DNA of 64,000 bases, taken from CAJMGO01 sp900557305 (GTDB lineage Bacteria; Bacillota_I; Bacilli_A; RF39; UBA660). The stretch spans positions 1 through 64,000 of the forward strand of contig CAJMGO010000002.1 in the NCBI GenBank assembly GCA_905212975.1, given 5' to 3'. Shown piece after piece: positions 49,605 to 58,837 of this stretch; position 1 is the first letter of the stretch, and every line of letters begins with the position of its first letter. Under the pieces are notes generated by a model. It ran no database searches, was not told the DNA's origin, and saw nothing but the letters and a program-made list of their open reading frames with translations. Both the position numbers and the translations under genes were made by a program.

Positions 49605-50441
49605 ATGAAAAAGAATAAATTATGGATTTTTCTAATATTAATAATACCTGTTTTATTAATTATAGGAAACACACAAAGAGTAAAAGCTGATTCAGGCTTT
49701 GATACAAGCTATGATTCAGGAGGAAGTAGCTGGTCAAGTAGTTCAAGTGATTGGTCAAGTAGTGATTATTCATCAAGTACTAGTAGCAGTGGTGGTGGAG
49801 GAATTATAAGTGTGATAATATTTTTTATTCCATTTATAGTAATTATGATTGTAATACTATCAAAAGCTAAATCATTAAATGGTATTCCAGGTATAACACC
49901 ACAATCATTACCAGAAGATTATATAAAGAAATTTATTCCAGATTTCGATTATAATAAGTTTGTATCAGATAGATTTAATGATTATGTAGAAATACAAAAT
50001 GCATGGATGAATTTTGACTATGATACATTAAGAAATAAATTAACAGATGAACTTTACAATCAATATGCTATGCAATTGGATACAATGAAAATAAAAAATG
50101 AACAAAATATAATGAGAGATTTTAGTCATAGAATGACATATATAACAGATATAAAAGAAGAAAATGGTAATATAGAGGTAACTATAAATTCAGTTATATC
50201 TTTCTATGATTATATAGTACAGAATGCCCGTATCGTAAGAGGAAACAAAAACAAAAGAATTAATTCACTTTATGAAATGAAATTTATATGTAATAAATCA
50301 AATGTAATAAGTAAATGTCCAAATTGTCATGCACCACTTAATAATAATGCATCACAGGTTTGTGAATATTGTGGATCTGTAATAACTAAAACTGGTGAAA
50401 ATTGGGTAATGACGAAAAAACAAACAAAAAGACAATGGTAA
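49605..50441 (+). CDS. Tim44-like zinc-ribbon membrane protein, copy 1
   Basis: A 278-residue protein: signal-type hydrophobic N-terminus (LWIFLILIIPVLLIIGNTQRV), Ser/Gly/Trp-rich segment (~30-65), membrane helix (~66-86), Tim44-like alpha/beta domain (~100-225, FVSDRFNDYVEIQNAWMNFD) and a zinc ribbon CPNCHAPL...CEYCGSVI with tail TGENWVMTKKQTKRQW. Role of the family in Bacillota is unknown. The next gene is a close tandem copy. Confidence 0.82.
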   Translation: MKKNKLWIFLILIIPVLLIIGNTQRVKADSGFDTSYDSGGSSWSSSSSDWSSSDYSSSTSSSGGGGIISVIIFFIPFIVIMIVILSKAKSLNGIPGITPQSLPEDYIKKFIPDFDYNKFVSDRFNDYVEIQNAWMNFDYDTLRNKLTDELYNQYAMQLDTMKIKNEQNIMRDFSHRMTYITDIKEENGNIEVTINSVISFYDYIVQNARIVRGNKNKRINSLYEMKFICNKSNVISKCPNCHAPLNNNASQVCEYCGSVITKTGENWVMTKKQTKRQW

Positions 50442-50467
50442 AAAGTAATAAAATGTATTACTTTTTT
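50440..50467 (+). terminator. Terminator after Tim44-like copy 1
   Basis: AAAAAGTAATA and TATTACTTTTTT pair around AAATG. Confidence 0.8.
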
Positions 50468-50508
50468 CTATTTGTGCTATTATATATATATAGTAGAAGG
50501 AGTACATT

Positions 50509-51342
50509 ATGAAAAAAAATAAATTATGGATTTTTCTAATATTAATAATACCAGTATTATTAATTATAGGAAACACACAAAGAGTAAAAGCTGATTCAGG
50601 CTTTGATACAAGCTATGATTCAGGAGGTAGTAGTTGGTCAAGTAGTTCAAGTGATTGGAGTAGCTCATCATCAAGTAGTAGTCATAGTGGAAGTAGTAAG
50701 GGTGGAATATTAGAATCAGTTATTTTTATAATTATTATAGTAATTGTATTATTTAATAGTATTAAAAAAGATGGAAAGAAGATGCTTCGACAAATCGCAC
50801 CAAATATTGTCCCAATAAATAAGATAAAAGAATATATTCCAAATTATGATTATAATAAATTCGCAACAGATAGATTTAATGATTATGTAGAAATACAAAA
50901 TGCATGGATGAATTTTGATTATGATACATTAAGAAATAAATTAACAGATGAACTTTACAATCAATATGCTATGCAATTAGATACAATGAAAATAAAAAAT
51001 GAACAAAATATAATGAATAATTACAAATTATTAAGAACATATGTAACCGGAATAAAAGAAGAAAATGGAAATATCGAAATAACAATTCAAATGGTAATTT
51101 CATTAAATGATTATATTGTAAAAAATGGAAAAGTAATAAGAGGTAGTAAAAATAGATTAGTAACAAATTACTATGAAATGAAATTTGTATGCAGTAAAGA
51201 ATCTTCTTCAAAAACTTGTCCAAATTGTCATGCACCACTTAATAATAATGCATCACAAAAATGTGAATTCTGTGGATCAATAATAACTAAAAATGGTGAA
51301 AATTGGGTAATGACAAAAAAGCAAACAAAAAGTCAATGGTAA
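50509..51342 (+). CDS. Tim44-like zinc-ribbon membrane protein, copy 2
   Basis: A 277-residue paralogue of the preceding gene with the same architecture. The first ~47 residues and the Tim44 core are nearly identical, also at the DNA level and in the promoter/ribosome-site region (GTGCTATTATATATATA, AGAAGGAG). The membrane helix and the 165-225 region have diverged. Unequal evolution across the gene suggests gene conversion or selective change. Confidence 0.82.
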   Translation: MKKNKLWIFLILIIPVLLIIGNTQRVKADSGFDTSYDSGGSSWSSSSSDWSSSSSSSSHSGSSKGGILESVIFIIIIVIVLFNSIKKDGKKMLRQIAPNIVPINKIKEYIPNYDYNKFATDRFNDYVEIQNAWMNFDYDTLRNKLTDELYNQYAMQLDTMKIKNEQNIMNNYKLLRTYVTGIKEENGNIEITIQMVISLNDYIVKNGKVIRGSKNRLVTNYYEMKFVCSKESSSKTCPNCHAPLNNNASQKCEFCGSIITKNGENWVMTKKQTKSQW

Positions 51343-51371
51343 AAAAGTAATAAAGTATATTACTTTTTTAC
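51339..51371 (+). terminator. Terminator after Tim44-like copy 2
   Basis: AAAAAAGTAATA and TATTACTTTTTT pair; T run follows. Confidence 0.8.
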
Positions 51372-51411
51372 TTATATGTGATATTATTAATATAGAAAGA
51401 AGGTAAGAATT

Positions 51412-51948
51412 ATGACTATACAAGACTTAGTAAATATAGATTCAACTTTTTCAGAAAGCAGTTTTATAGCAAAAGTAGATAATACATTTATAATGTTATT
51501 ATCAAGTATTATGATGTATGATATGGATAGAGTAAAACATAAAATAAGCAATGAATTATATTCAAAATATACAACACTAACACAACAATTAAAACAAAAT
51601 AATGAAAGACAAATGTATGATGAATTAAATGTAAAATCAACAGATATATTAAAAATATACGAAACAGATACACAATATAAAATAGATGTTTTACTAATAT
51701 CTAGATATATGGACTATAAAATAGATTCATCAACAGGTAATTTTAAATCAGGAATAAATACACACAGAGTAGAAAAAAATAATTATTTAACATTCTCTAA
51801 AAATAAAAATACTAAAGAATTGGGTATTACAAAAAAATGTCCAGGTTGTGGGGCTAATATAGATTCAAATAATACAGGGATATGTTCATATTGTGGTACA
51901 AGTTATAATCTAGAAGATTATGATTGGATATTAACAGACATAAAATGA
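51412..51948 (+). CDS. Tim44-like zinc-ribbon protein, soluble short member
   Basis: A 178-residue third member without signal peptide or membrane helix. It retains the core (SFIAKVDNTFIMLLSSIMMYD, HKISNELYSKYTTLTQQLK in order) and a C-terminal zinc ribbon CPGCGANI...CSYCGTSY ending in YDWILTDIK. It overlaps the ASCH gene by four bases. Probably the cytoplasmic relative of the two preceding proteins. Confidence 0.75.
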   Translation: MTIQDLVNIDSTFSESSFIAKVDNTFIMLLSSIMMYDMDRVKHKISNELYSKYTTLTQQLKQNNERQMYDELNVKSTDILKIYETDTQYKIDVLLISRYMDYKIDSSTGNFKSGINTHRVEKNNYLTFSKNKNTKELGITKKCPGCGANIDSNNTGICSYCGTSYNLEDYDWILTDIK

Positions 51949-52328
51949 AAGTACTTACAATAAAACAACCTTGGGCTACATTGATAATAGATGGTTATAA
52001 AAAATATGAATTTAGAAGCTGGAAAACAAATTATAGAGGTAAAATATTAATACATGCTGGTAAATCATTAGAAAAAGAACATAATAGTAAATTTGAAATA
52101 TATAATTTACACCATGAATATGGAGCAATTATAGGAGAAGCAGATTTAATAGACTGTATAAAAGTAGATAATGAATTCCAAGAAAAATTAGAACAAGAAA
52201 ATAAATTAGTATATGGAAATCATGGCCATGTCGCTAACTATGCATGGAAACTAGAAAATATAAAAAAATATGATAAACCTATTTATATAAATGGTAAATT
52301 AGGTTTATGGAATTACGAAGGAAAATAA
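51945..52328 (+). CDS. ASCH-domain protein
   Basis: A 127-residue protein covering one ASCH domain (beta-barrel, PUA-like, RNA-binding or nucleotide-processing): MKVLTIKQPWATLIIDGYK, YEFRSWKTNYRGKILIHAGK, GAIIGEADLIDC. Start 51945 (ATGA overlap with the previous stop) is preferred because homologous sequence begins there. Substrate unknown. Confidence 0.85.
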   Translation: MKVLTIKQPWATLIIDGYKKYEFRSWKTNYRGKILIHAGKSLEKEHNSKFEIYNLHHEYGAIIGEADLIDCIKVDNEFQEKLEQENKLVYGNHGHVANYAWKLENIKKYDKPIYINGKLGLWNYEGK

Positions 52329-52329
52329 A

Positions 52330-53085
52330 ATGTTATTAATAAATTATATAATTGTAACTATTCTTACTCTTGTTGTATTACCTAGACTATTTTATAAAAT
52401 ATATCCTACATTAAGAGGACAATGTACAGAAAAGCATATTTCAAAAGAATTAAAAAAATTACCTGATGAATACAAGGTATTAAATGATATAATGGTCGAG
52501 GTAGATGGTAAAACATGCCAAATTGATCATATAGTAATATCTAAATATGGTATTTATGTTATAGAAACAAAAGGATACTATGGATTAATAACTGGAAACC
52601 AATATAAAGATAATTGGACACAAATTGTAAAAAAGAAAAAGATAAATTATATAAGTAACCCGATAAGACAAAATTATTTTCATATAAAAACATTAGAAAA
52701 ATTACTTAATATAGAATATCAAAAGTTTATATCAATAATATGTTTTTTAAAAACTGCAGAATTAAGAATTAGTACAAACGATGCAAATATAGTATTTGAT
52801 TCAGATTTAATAAATTTTATTCTTAACAATAAAGAAATTATCCTAGAAGGTAATGTAGAAAATATATACGAAAAAATAATTAAACTAAATATAAATGATA
52901 AAAAAAAGAGAAGACAACATAACAGTATAATAAATGAAAAAAAAGAACAAACAAATGAATTAATAAAAAATAATATATGTCCAAAATGTGGAGGAAATAT
53001 AATTGATAAAAAAGGTAGATATGGTTATTTTAAAGGGTGTAGTAATTACCCTAAATGTAAATTTATAGTAAGAAAACAAAAATAG
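52330..53085 (+). CDS. NERD-domain protein with C4 zinc finger
   Basis: A 251-residue protein: N-terminal membrane helix (~2-20), NERD nuclease-related domain (~40-150) with VDGKTCQIDHIVISKYG and YVIETKGYYGLITG (Asp-x-Glu-x-Lys type metal site), and a C-terminal topoisomerase-type C4 zinc finger CPKCGG...GCSNYPKCKF. It starts one base after the ASCH gene. Family members are suspected DNA-processing enzymes. Confidence 0.83.
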   Translation: MLLINYIIVTILTLVVLPRLFYKIYPTLRGQCTEKHISKELKKLPDEYKVLNDIMVEVDGKTCQIDHIVISKYGIYVIETKGYYGLITGNQYKDNWTQIVKKKKINYISNPIRQNYFHIKTLEKLLNIEYQKFISIICFLKTAELRISTNDANIVFDSDLINFILNNKEIILEGNVENIYEKIIKLNINDKKKRRQHNSIINEKKEQTNELIKNNICPKCGGNIIDKKGRYGYFKGCSNYPKCKFIVRKQK

Positions 53086-53106
53086 ATTATTTATCTATTT
53101 TTTTTA
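53080..53106 (+). terminator. Terminator after the NERD gene
   Basis: AAATAGAT-TATTT-ATCTATTT followed by T run; overlaps the stop. Confidence 0.8.
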
Positions 53107-53197
53107 TACAAAATTATAAAAAATGTCGAAAAAAATCTATATATGTGTTATAATCAAATTACAAAGAAAAACTAATAAAATAAGGGAATGGTAAATT

Positions 53198-53881
53198 ATG
53201 GATAATACACAAACAATAGATGTAATTGAAATAAATACAAAATCAAAAGAAAAAGTAAAATCAAAAAAACTATACTTTGCTGTAAAAAGATTATTCGATA
53301 TATTAATATCTTTAATAGGAATGGTATTTATAATACCAATAGCTCTTATTGTAAAAATATCTTATATTATTACTGGAGATTTCCATAGTATTTTTTATAG
53401 ACAAAAAAGAATAGGAAAAAATGGTAAAAAAATATATATATTTAAATTTAGAACAATGGTATATAATGCAGATGAGGAATTAAAAAAATTATTAAAGATA
53501 AAAAAATATAAAGAACAATGGAAACAAAATCAAAAATTGGATAATGATCCTAGAATAACAAAAGCTGGTAAAGTATTAAGAAAATTATCTCTTGATGAAA
53601 TACCACAATTTATAAATGTATTTATAGGAGATATGAGTTTAATAGGACCAAGACCACTTGTGGATGGTGAAATTGAAGAACATGATGGAAACCATGAAAT
53701 ATATGAAAGTGTTAAACCTGGTATAACAGGATGGTGGGCAGCCAATGGTAGAAGTGCAACTAATTATGAAAAAAGATTAGAATTAGAGTACTATTATGCA
53801 AAAAATTGCTCTATATCATTGGATATAAAATGTATATTTAGAACAATAAAAGCACTGATTACAAGACATGGTGCTAAATAA
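53198..53881 (+). CDS. Undecaprenyl-phosphate sugar phosphotransferase (priming enzyme)
   Basis: A 227-residue bacterial sugar transferase (PF02397 type, short form without the N-terminal multi-helix region). One membrane segment (~28-58), then FYRQKRIGKNGKKIYIFKFRTMV in two halves, DPRITKAGKVLRKLSLDEIPQ, MSLIGPRPL and a C-terminal GITGWWAANGR. It transfers sugar-1-P to undecaprenyl-P and starts capsule/exopolysaccharide repeat units. First gene of the polysaccharide locus, with its own terminator. Confidence 0.93.
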   Translation: MDNTQTIDVIEINTKSKEKVKSKKLYFAVKRLFDILISLIGMVFIIPIALIVKISYIITGDFHSIFYRQKRIGKNGKKIYIFKFRTMVYNADEELKKLLKIKKYKEQWKQNQKLDNDPRITKAGKVLRKLSLDEIPQFINVFIGDMSLIGPRPLVDGEIEEHDGNHEIYESVKPGITGWWAANGRSATNYEKRLELEYYYAKNCSISLDIKCIFRTIKALITRHGAK

Positions 53882-53907
53882 AAAGCTTATTTTTAGGCTT
53901 TTTTTGT
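53880..53907 (+). terminator. Terminator after the priming transferase
   Basis: AAAAGC and GCTTTTTTT pair across TTATTTTTAG. Confidence 0.6.
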
Positions 53908-53976
53908 AGAAATATATCAAAATTAAGGTTATTTATGTTATAATGAACTTACTAGTAATAGAGGGAGTAAAACTTT

Positions 53977-54759
53977 ATGAATAAAAAAATAAAAGTAGTA
54001 ATCGCAACTCATAAAAAATATGATATGCCTAGCGATAAGATGTATTTACCACTTCAAGTTGGTGCTGAAGGTAAAAATGATTTAGGTTATGAAAAAGATA
54101 ATACAAAAGATAATATATCTTTAAAAAATCCTTATTTTTGCGAACTTACAGGATTATATTGGGCATGGAAAAATTTAAAAGAAGATTATATAGGACTTGC
54201 TCATTATAGAAGACATTTTGCTTCAAAAAAGATAAATAAAAAAGATTTATTTAATAGTGTTTTAACGAAAGATGAAGCAAGTAAATTATTAAATAATACA
54301 GATATAATTGTTCCTAAAAAAAGGAATTACTATATAGAAAACCTTTATTCTCACTATGAACATACTATGTATATTGAGCCATTAGATATTACAGGACAAA
54401 TATTACAAGAAAGATATCCTGAGTACATGTTAGAATTTGATAAATTAAAAACAAGAAGAAGTGCTCATATGTTTAATATGTTTATAATGAAGAAAGATAA
54501 ATTAGATGAATATTGTACATGGTTATTTGATATTTTATTTGAACTTGAAAAAAGAGTGGATAATTCTAAATATGATAGTTTTCATGCAAGATTTTATGGA
54601 AGAGTATCAGAATTATTACTTGATGTATGGTTAAATACAAAAGGATATTCTTATAAAGAAGTAAAGGTAATAAGTATGGAAAAAGTAAATTGGTGGAAGA
54701 AAGGAACTAGCTTTTTGAAAGCTAAGTTTTTAGGTAAAAAATATGGGAAAAGCTTCTAA
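53977..54759 (+). CDS. DUF4422 glycosyltransferase-like protein
   Basis: A 260-residue protein with DUF4422 hallmarks: KVVIATHKKYDMP, PLQVGAEGK, ELTGLYWAWKNLKEDYIGLAHYRRHF in two blocks, and HARFYGRVSELLLDVW. These are GT-A-like enzymes of capsule loci, often galactofuranosyl- or other hexosyltransferases; the sugar cannot be read from sequence. It overlaps the next gene by 17 bases. Confidence 0.85.
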   Translation: MNKKIKVVIATHKKYDMPSDKMYLPLQVGAEGKNDLGYEKDNTKDNISLKNPYFCELTGLYWAWKNLKEDYIGLAHYRRHFASKKINKKDLFNSVLTKDEASKLLNNTDIIVPKKRNYYIENLYSHYEHTMYIEPLDITGQILQERYPEYMLEFDKLKTRRSAHMFNMFIMKKDKLDEYCTWLFDILFELEKRVDNSKYDSFHARFYGRVSELLLDVWLNTKGYSYKEVKVISMEKVNWWKKGTSFLKAKFLGKKYGKSF

Positions 54760-55852
54760 AAAAAATCCAATTAGAGTATTACAAATCGGTATGCATGATA
54801 AAATCGGTGGGGTGGAAACCTACTTAATGAATTATTACAGAAATATTGATAAATCTAAAGTACAATTTGATTTTGTTTCGATATATGAAAAATTATGCTT
54901 TGAAGACGAAATAAAAAAAATGAAGGGTAAAATATATCATATAACTTCTATGAAGAAAAAACCTATTAAATATTATTATGGCTTAAAAAAAATCATTGCT
55001 GATAACAATTATAAAATAGTACATATAAATATGTTATCAGCAGCAAATATTTTGCCATTATTAATTGCTAAGAACATGAAAGTAAAAAATATTATTGCGC
55101 ATTCACATAATACTAATACGCCTTCTGGATTACCAAGAAAATTTTTAGATAAGTTGAATAGAAAAAAAATAACTAAAGCAAATCACTATTGGGCTTGCTC
55201 CAAAAAAGCGGGTATATGGTTGTTTGGCGAAAAATCAGTCGATAAAATAGAAATAATTAATAATGCAATAGATTATGATAAATTTTCATTTGATTTAGAT
55301 CAGAGAAATTTAGTTAGGCAACAATTAAATATACAAAATAAATTTGTAATTGGAAATGTAGCACGTTTTTCTTATCAAAAAAATCAATCATTCTTAATAG
55401 ATGTTTTTCACAAATTGCAAGAAAAAATTAATAATTCAATTTTGTTATTAATAGGTGAAGGTGAATTAGAACAAGAATTAAAAAATAAAGTAGATAAATT
55501 AGGCTTAAATGATAAAGTGATTTTTTTTGGTACGACAAATGATGTAGGAAAATATTTACAGGCAATGGATATATTTGTATTACCATCTTTATTTGAAGGA
55601 TTACCTGTTACGGGAATTGAAGCTCAAGCAAGTGGTACTTACTGCATATTTTCAAGTAATATAACAGAAGAAACAAAAATCAGCGACAATTGTAAGTTTG
55701 TTGATTTAAATGTTAATGATTGGGTTAATGCTATAGAAGAAATTTATATTAATGGTTATAAAAAAGAAAGTAGCAATATGACAGAAAAATATAATATTAG
55801 AATTGCAGCAAAAAAACTAGAAAAAAAATATATTGATATGTATAATGAATAA
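54743..55852 (+). CDS. Family 4 glycosyltransferase
   Basis: A 369-residue GT-B enzyme. N-domain MHDKIGGVETYLMNYYRNID; C-domain VARFSYQKNQSFLIDVF, LIGEGELEQELKNKV, and the retaining-GT motif LPSLFEGLPVTGIEAQASG with E-x7-E. Similar in size and pattern to the gene at 57719, to which it may be paralogous. Cytoplasmic face; builds the repeat unit. Confidence 0.9.
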   Translation: MGKASKKNPIRVLQIGMHDKIGGVETYLMNYYRNIDKSKVQFDFVSIYEKLCFEDEIKKMKGKIYHITSMKKKPIKYYYGLKKIIADNNYKIVHINMLSAANILPLLIAKNMKVKNIIAHSHNTNTPSGLPRKFLDKLNRKKITKANHYWACSKKAGIWLFGEKSVDKIEIINNAIDYDKFSFDLDQRNLVRQQLNIQNKFVIGNVARFSYQKNQSFLIDVFHKLQEKINNSILLLIGEGELEQELKNKVDKLGLNDKVIFFGTTNDVGKYLQAMDIFVLPSLFEGLPVTGIEAQASGTYCIFSSNITEETKISDNCKFVDLNVNDWVNAIEEIYINGYKKESSNMTEKYNIRIAAKKLEKKYIDMYNE

Positions 55853-55875
55853 TAAAAAATGGAGTTAAGATAATT

Positions 55876-57717
55876 ATGAAAATAAATTTAAAAAAAATTG
55901 ATAATTATAAAATTATTTCTTTTGATATTTTTGATACTGCATTAATTAGAGATGTTTCAACTCCAACTGATGTTTTTAAAATAGTTGAAACTATTAGTAA
56001 AAATAAAGGCTTTTTTGAAAAAAGGTGTAAAATAGAGAAAATTGTAGCAGAAAAAAAAGGACTAATATCACCAACTTTAAATGATATTTATAATAATTTT
56101 TATGATGAAGCTGTAAAAAAAGTGGAGATTGAAGTTGAAAAGAGCATTTTACATGCTAATAAAGATATAAAAAAAATTTATGATTATTGCTTAAAAAAAA
56201 ATAAAGATGTTATTTTTGTTTCAGATATGTATTTGAATGAAACCATATTATCAGATTTTTTAATAAGTAATGGATACACAAAATTCAAAAAAATCTTTGT
56301 TTCATCTGAGTATAATAAAACTAAGAGAAACGGTCAACTTTTTGACACTGTTATTAATGAATTAAAATGTAATGGAGATGACATACTGCACATTGGTGAT
56401 TCTTTAAAAGCAGACTATATAGAACCAAAAAAACATCATATTGGTTCAATTCTTTACAAGAAAAAGAAAGAAAAAATTAATGAAGAAAATCTAGAAAAAA
56501 ATATAATACAAAAATTCATATATAATACTAGTTTAAATGAAGATGTTTTTTATAAATATGGTTATGAAAAATTGGGAATATTATTATACGGTTTTACAAA
56601 TTGGTTAATAAAAGAAATAAATAATTTGAATATAAATAATGTTTTTTTTCTTTCAAGGGATGGTTATATTTTAAAAAATGTGTTTGATGAATTGAATAAT
56701 GATATAAATATTAAATCAAATTATTTATATGTTTCAAGAAGAAGTCTAAATATTCCAAACTTATGGAAAAATAGTGAGTTTAAAAATTTGAAAAACAATA
56801 TTACGATGTCAAATGTTTTTGATGTTAAAACTTTTATAAAAAGATTAGGTTTAGAACCTTCTGGTTATGAAGAAAAACTAAAAATGTTTGATTTAAATAT
56901 AGATGATGAATTAACTAAAGAAAATTTTGTTAACAATAAAAAATTAGAAAAATTTTATAGTGAAATAAAAAATGATGTAATTAATAATTCTATGCAAGAG
57001 TATAAATTAGTTGTTGAATACTTGAAACAAAATTCATTTAATGGAAAAATAGCTATTGTTGATATAGGATGGCATGGAACAATGCAAAAACAACTTATAA
57101 AAATTTGTAAAAATTCTGGTATTAAAGTTGATATATATGGATTTTATGTTGGACAAGAAAAAATAGTAGAAAATGGAAAAGGCTTTTTATTTAATGAAGG
57201 TGATAATCTTATCAATAAAATAGCTATAGCAGGTTCTTTTGGATTATTTGAATCATTCTTTTTAGGAAATCATGGGTCAGTAAAAAAGTATAAAAGTAAT
57301 AATAAAAAAATAGTTCCTGTACTTCAAAAATACGAATTTCAAAAAAATGACATTAATTTAGAAAATTTGAAAAAAATTCAACTTGGAGCATTGGAATTTT
57401 GTCATACTTTAAATCAAAATAAAATAATTAAACATCTAAATTTAAACAGCGAAGTATCTTTTTCATTTTTAAGAAATTTATGTATTAGTCCATCTTTATC
57501 AGATGTTAATAATTTAAAGAATATTAAATTTAATGATACATATACCCAAGATATTGTATGCTTTAATGGCATTAGAAAGTATTTGTTTAATTTCAAAATG
57601 ATGAAAAATGATTTCTATAAAAGTGTATGGAAAATAGGTTTTATAAAAAAATTTTTTAAGTTAAATTTACCATATTTTAAAATTTATTATAAAATAAAAA
57701 GCAAGGAGAAAGATTAA
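55876..57717 (+). CDS. HAD-domain capsule-locus protein
   Basis: A 613-residue protein. Residues ~1-200 form a HAD phosphatase-like domain: ISFDIFDTALIRD (D17, D20), VSDMYLNETILSDFL and HIGDSLKADYIEPKK. The remainder has FLSRDGYILKNVFDEL (a second HAD-like DGY motif) and IVDIGWHGTMQKQLIKI, a signature of large capsule-cluster proteins of unknown activity, possibly phospho-sugar transferases or phosphatases. It is two bases before the next gene. Confidence 0.78.
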   Translation: MKINLKKIDNYKIISFDIFDTALIRDVSTPTDVFKIVETISKNKGFFEKRCKIEKIVAEKKGLISPTLNDIYNNFYDEAVKKVEIEVEKSILHANKDIKKIYDYCLKKNKDVIFVSDMYLNETILSDFLISNGYTKFKKIFVSSEYNKTKRNGQLFDTVINELKCNGDDILHIGDSLKADYIEPKKHHIGSILYKKKKEKINEENLEKNIIQKFIYNTSLNEDVFYKYGYEKLGILLYGFTNWLIKEINNLNINNVFFLSRDGYILKNVFDELNNDINIKSNYLYVSRRSLNIPNLWKNSEFKNLKNNITMSNVFDVKTFIKRLGLEPSGYEEKLKMFDLNIDDELTKENFVNNKKLEKFYSEIKNDVINNSMQEYKLVVEYLKQNSFNGKIAIVDIGWHGTMQKQLIKICKNSGIKVDIYGFYVGQEKIVENGKGFLFNEGDNLINKIAIAGSFGLFESFFLGNHGSVKKYKSNNKKIVPVLQKYEFQKNDINLENLKKIQLGALEFCHTLNQNKIIKHLNLNSEVSFSFLRNLCISPSLSDVNNLKNIKFNDTYTQDIVCFNGIRKYLFNFKMMKNDFYKSVWKIGFIKKFFKLNLPYFKIYYKIKSKEKD

Positions 57718-57718
57718 T

Positions 57719-58834
57719 ATGAAAAAAAAGAAGAAAAAAATTTTGATTTTTGGAATGTCTTCTACTGTTGGAGGAGTTGAAAATTTTATATTAAATTTAT
57801 ATGAAAAGATTGATAAGGAAAATATTCAAATAGATTTTCTAGTAAGTAATAATTTAGAAGGAACGTATAGAGAAAAGCTTATTGATAAGTATCATGCAAA
57901 AGTCCATATTGTTCCAAGTATTAAAAAAAATCCTTTTAGATGTATAAAGATGATAAAAAAGATTGCATTAACTGAAAATTATGATGTCGTTCATGTTAAT
58001 TTATGTTCTGCATTACTTTTTTCTTATATTTTGATTTTAAAAAAGTATTCAAATAAGAATTTAAAGGTTATAACACATAGCCATAGTTCTGGAGAGTCTA
58101 ATAAAATAAGAAAGGCTTTACATTACTTATTTAAACCATTTTTAATTAAAAATACAAATGTATTTATTGCATGTTCAAAGCTTGCTGGTAAATGGATGTA
58201 TGGAAAAAAAATATCAAATTCAAGCAGACTTATAATAGTTAAAAATGCAATTGATGTAGATAAATTTTCTTATGATGATAATAAAAGACTAGCTTTTAGA
58301 AGAAAAAATAATTATGAAGAAAATGATTTTATAATAGGTCATATTGGAAGATTTGAAGAAGTAAAAAATCATAAATTTATTATTGAAATGTTTCACAAAT
58401 ATCATGCAAATAATAAAAATTCAAAATTGCTTCTAGTTGGTGATGGGTCACTAAAGAGCGAAATAAAGAGCTTAGTTCACAGTTTAAATTTGGACTCGTC
58501 GGTTAATATATTAGATGTATCTTCTAATGTTGATTCAATATATCAAGCATTAGATGTATTTATACTTCCTTCTTTATTTGAGGGACTACCAACAGTTGGA
58601 ATTGAAGCTCAAGCAGCTGATTTGCCATGTGTATTTTCTAATAATATTACAATTGAGGCTGATATAACAGGTAATGTAAAATTTTTACCATTAGATATTA
58701 ATGAATGGGTAAATTGTATTGATGAAATTTCTTTTATGAAAAAAGGTAGAAAAAAAATAAAAAATAAAATAATAAAATCAGGCTATGATTTAAATACGGA
58801 AATATTAAAAATAGCAAAATTATATGAGGATTAA
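57719..58834 (+). CDS. Family 4 glycosyltransferase
   Basis: A 371-residue GT-B enzyme: FGMSSTVGGVENFILNLYEK, HIGRFEEVKNHKFIIEMF, LLVGDGSLKSEIKSLVH, and FILPSLFEGLPTVGIEAQAAD. Same fold and motif spacing as the gene at 54743. AAGGAGA site in the 3' end of the preceding gene, so translation is coupled. Confidence 0.9.
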   Translation: MKKKKKKILIFGMSSTVGGVENFILNLYEKIDKENIQIDFLVSNNLEGTYREKLIDKYHAKVHIVPSIKKNPFRCIKMIKKIALTENYDVVHVNLCSALLFSYILILKKYSNKNLKVITHSHSSGESNKIRKALHYLFKPFLIKNTNVFIACSKLAGKWMYGKKISNSSRLIIVKNAIDVDKFSYDDNKRLAFRRKNNYEENDFIIGHIGRFEEVKNHKFIIEMFHKYHANNKNSKLLLVGDGSLKSEIKSLVHSLNLDSSVNILDVSSNVDSIYQALDVFILPSLFEGLPTVGIEAQAADLPCVFSNNITIEADITGNVKFLPLDINEWVNCIDEISFMKKGRKKIKNKIIKSGYDLNTEILKIAKLYED

Positions 58835-58837
58835 CTT

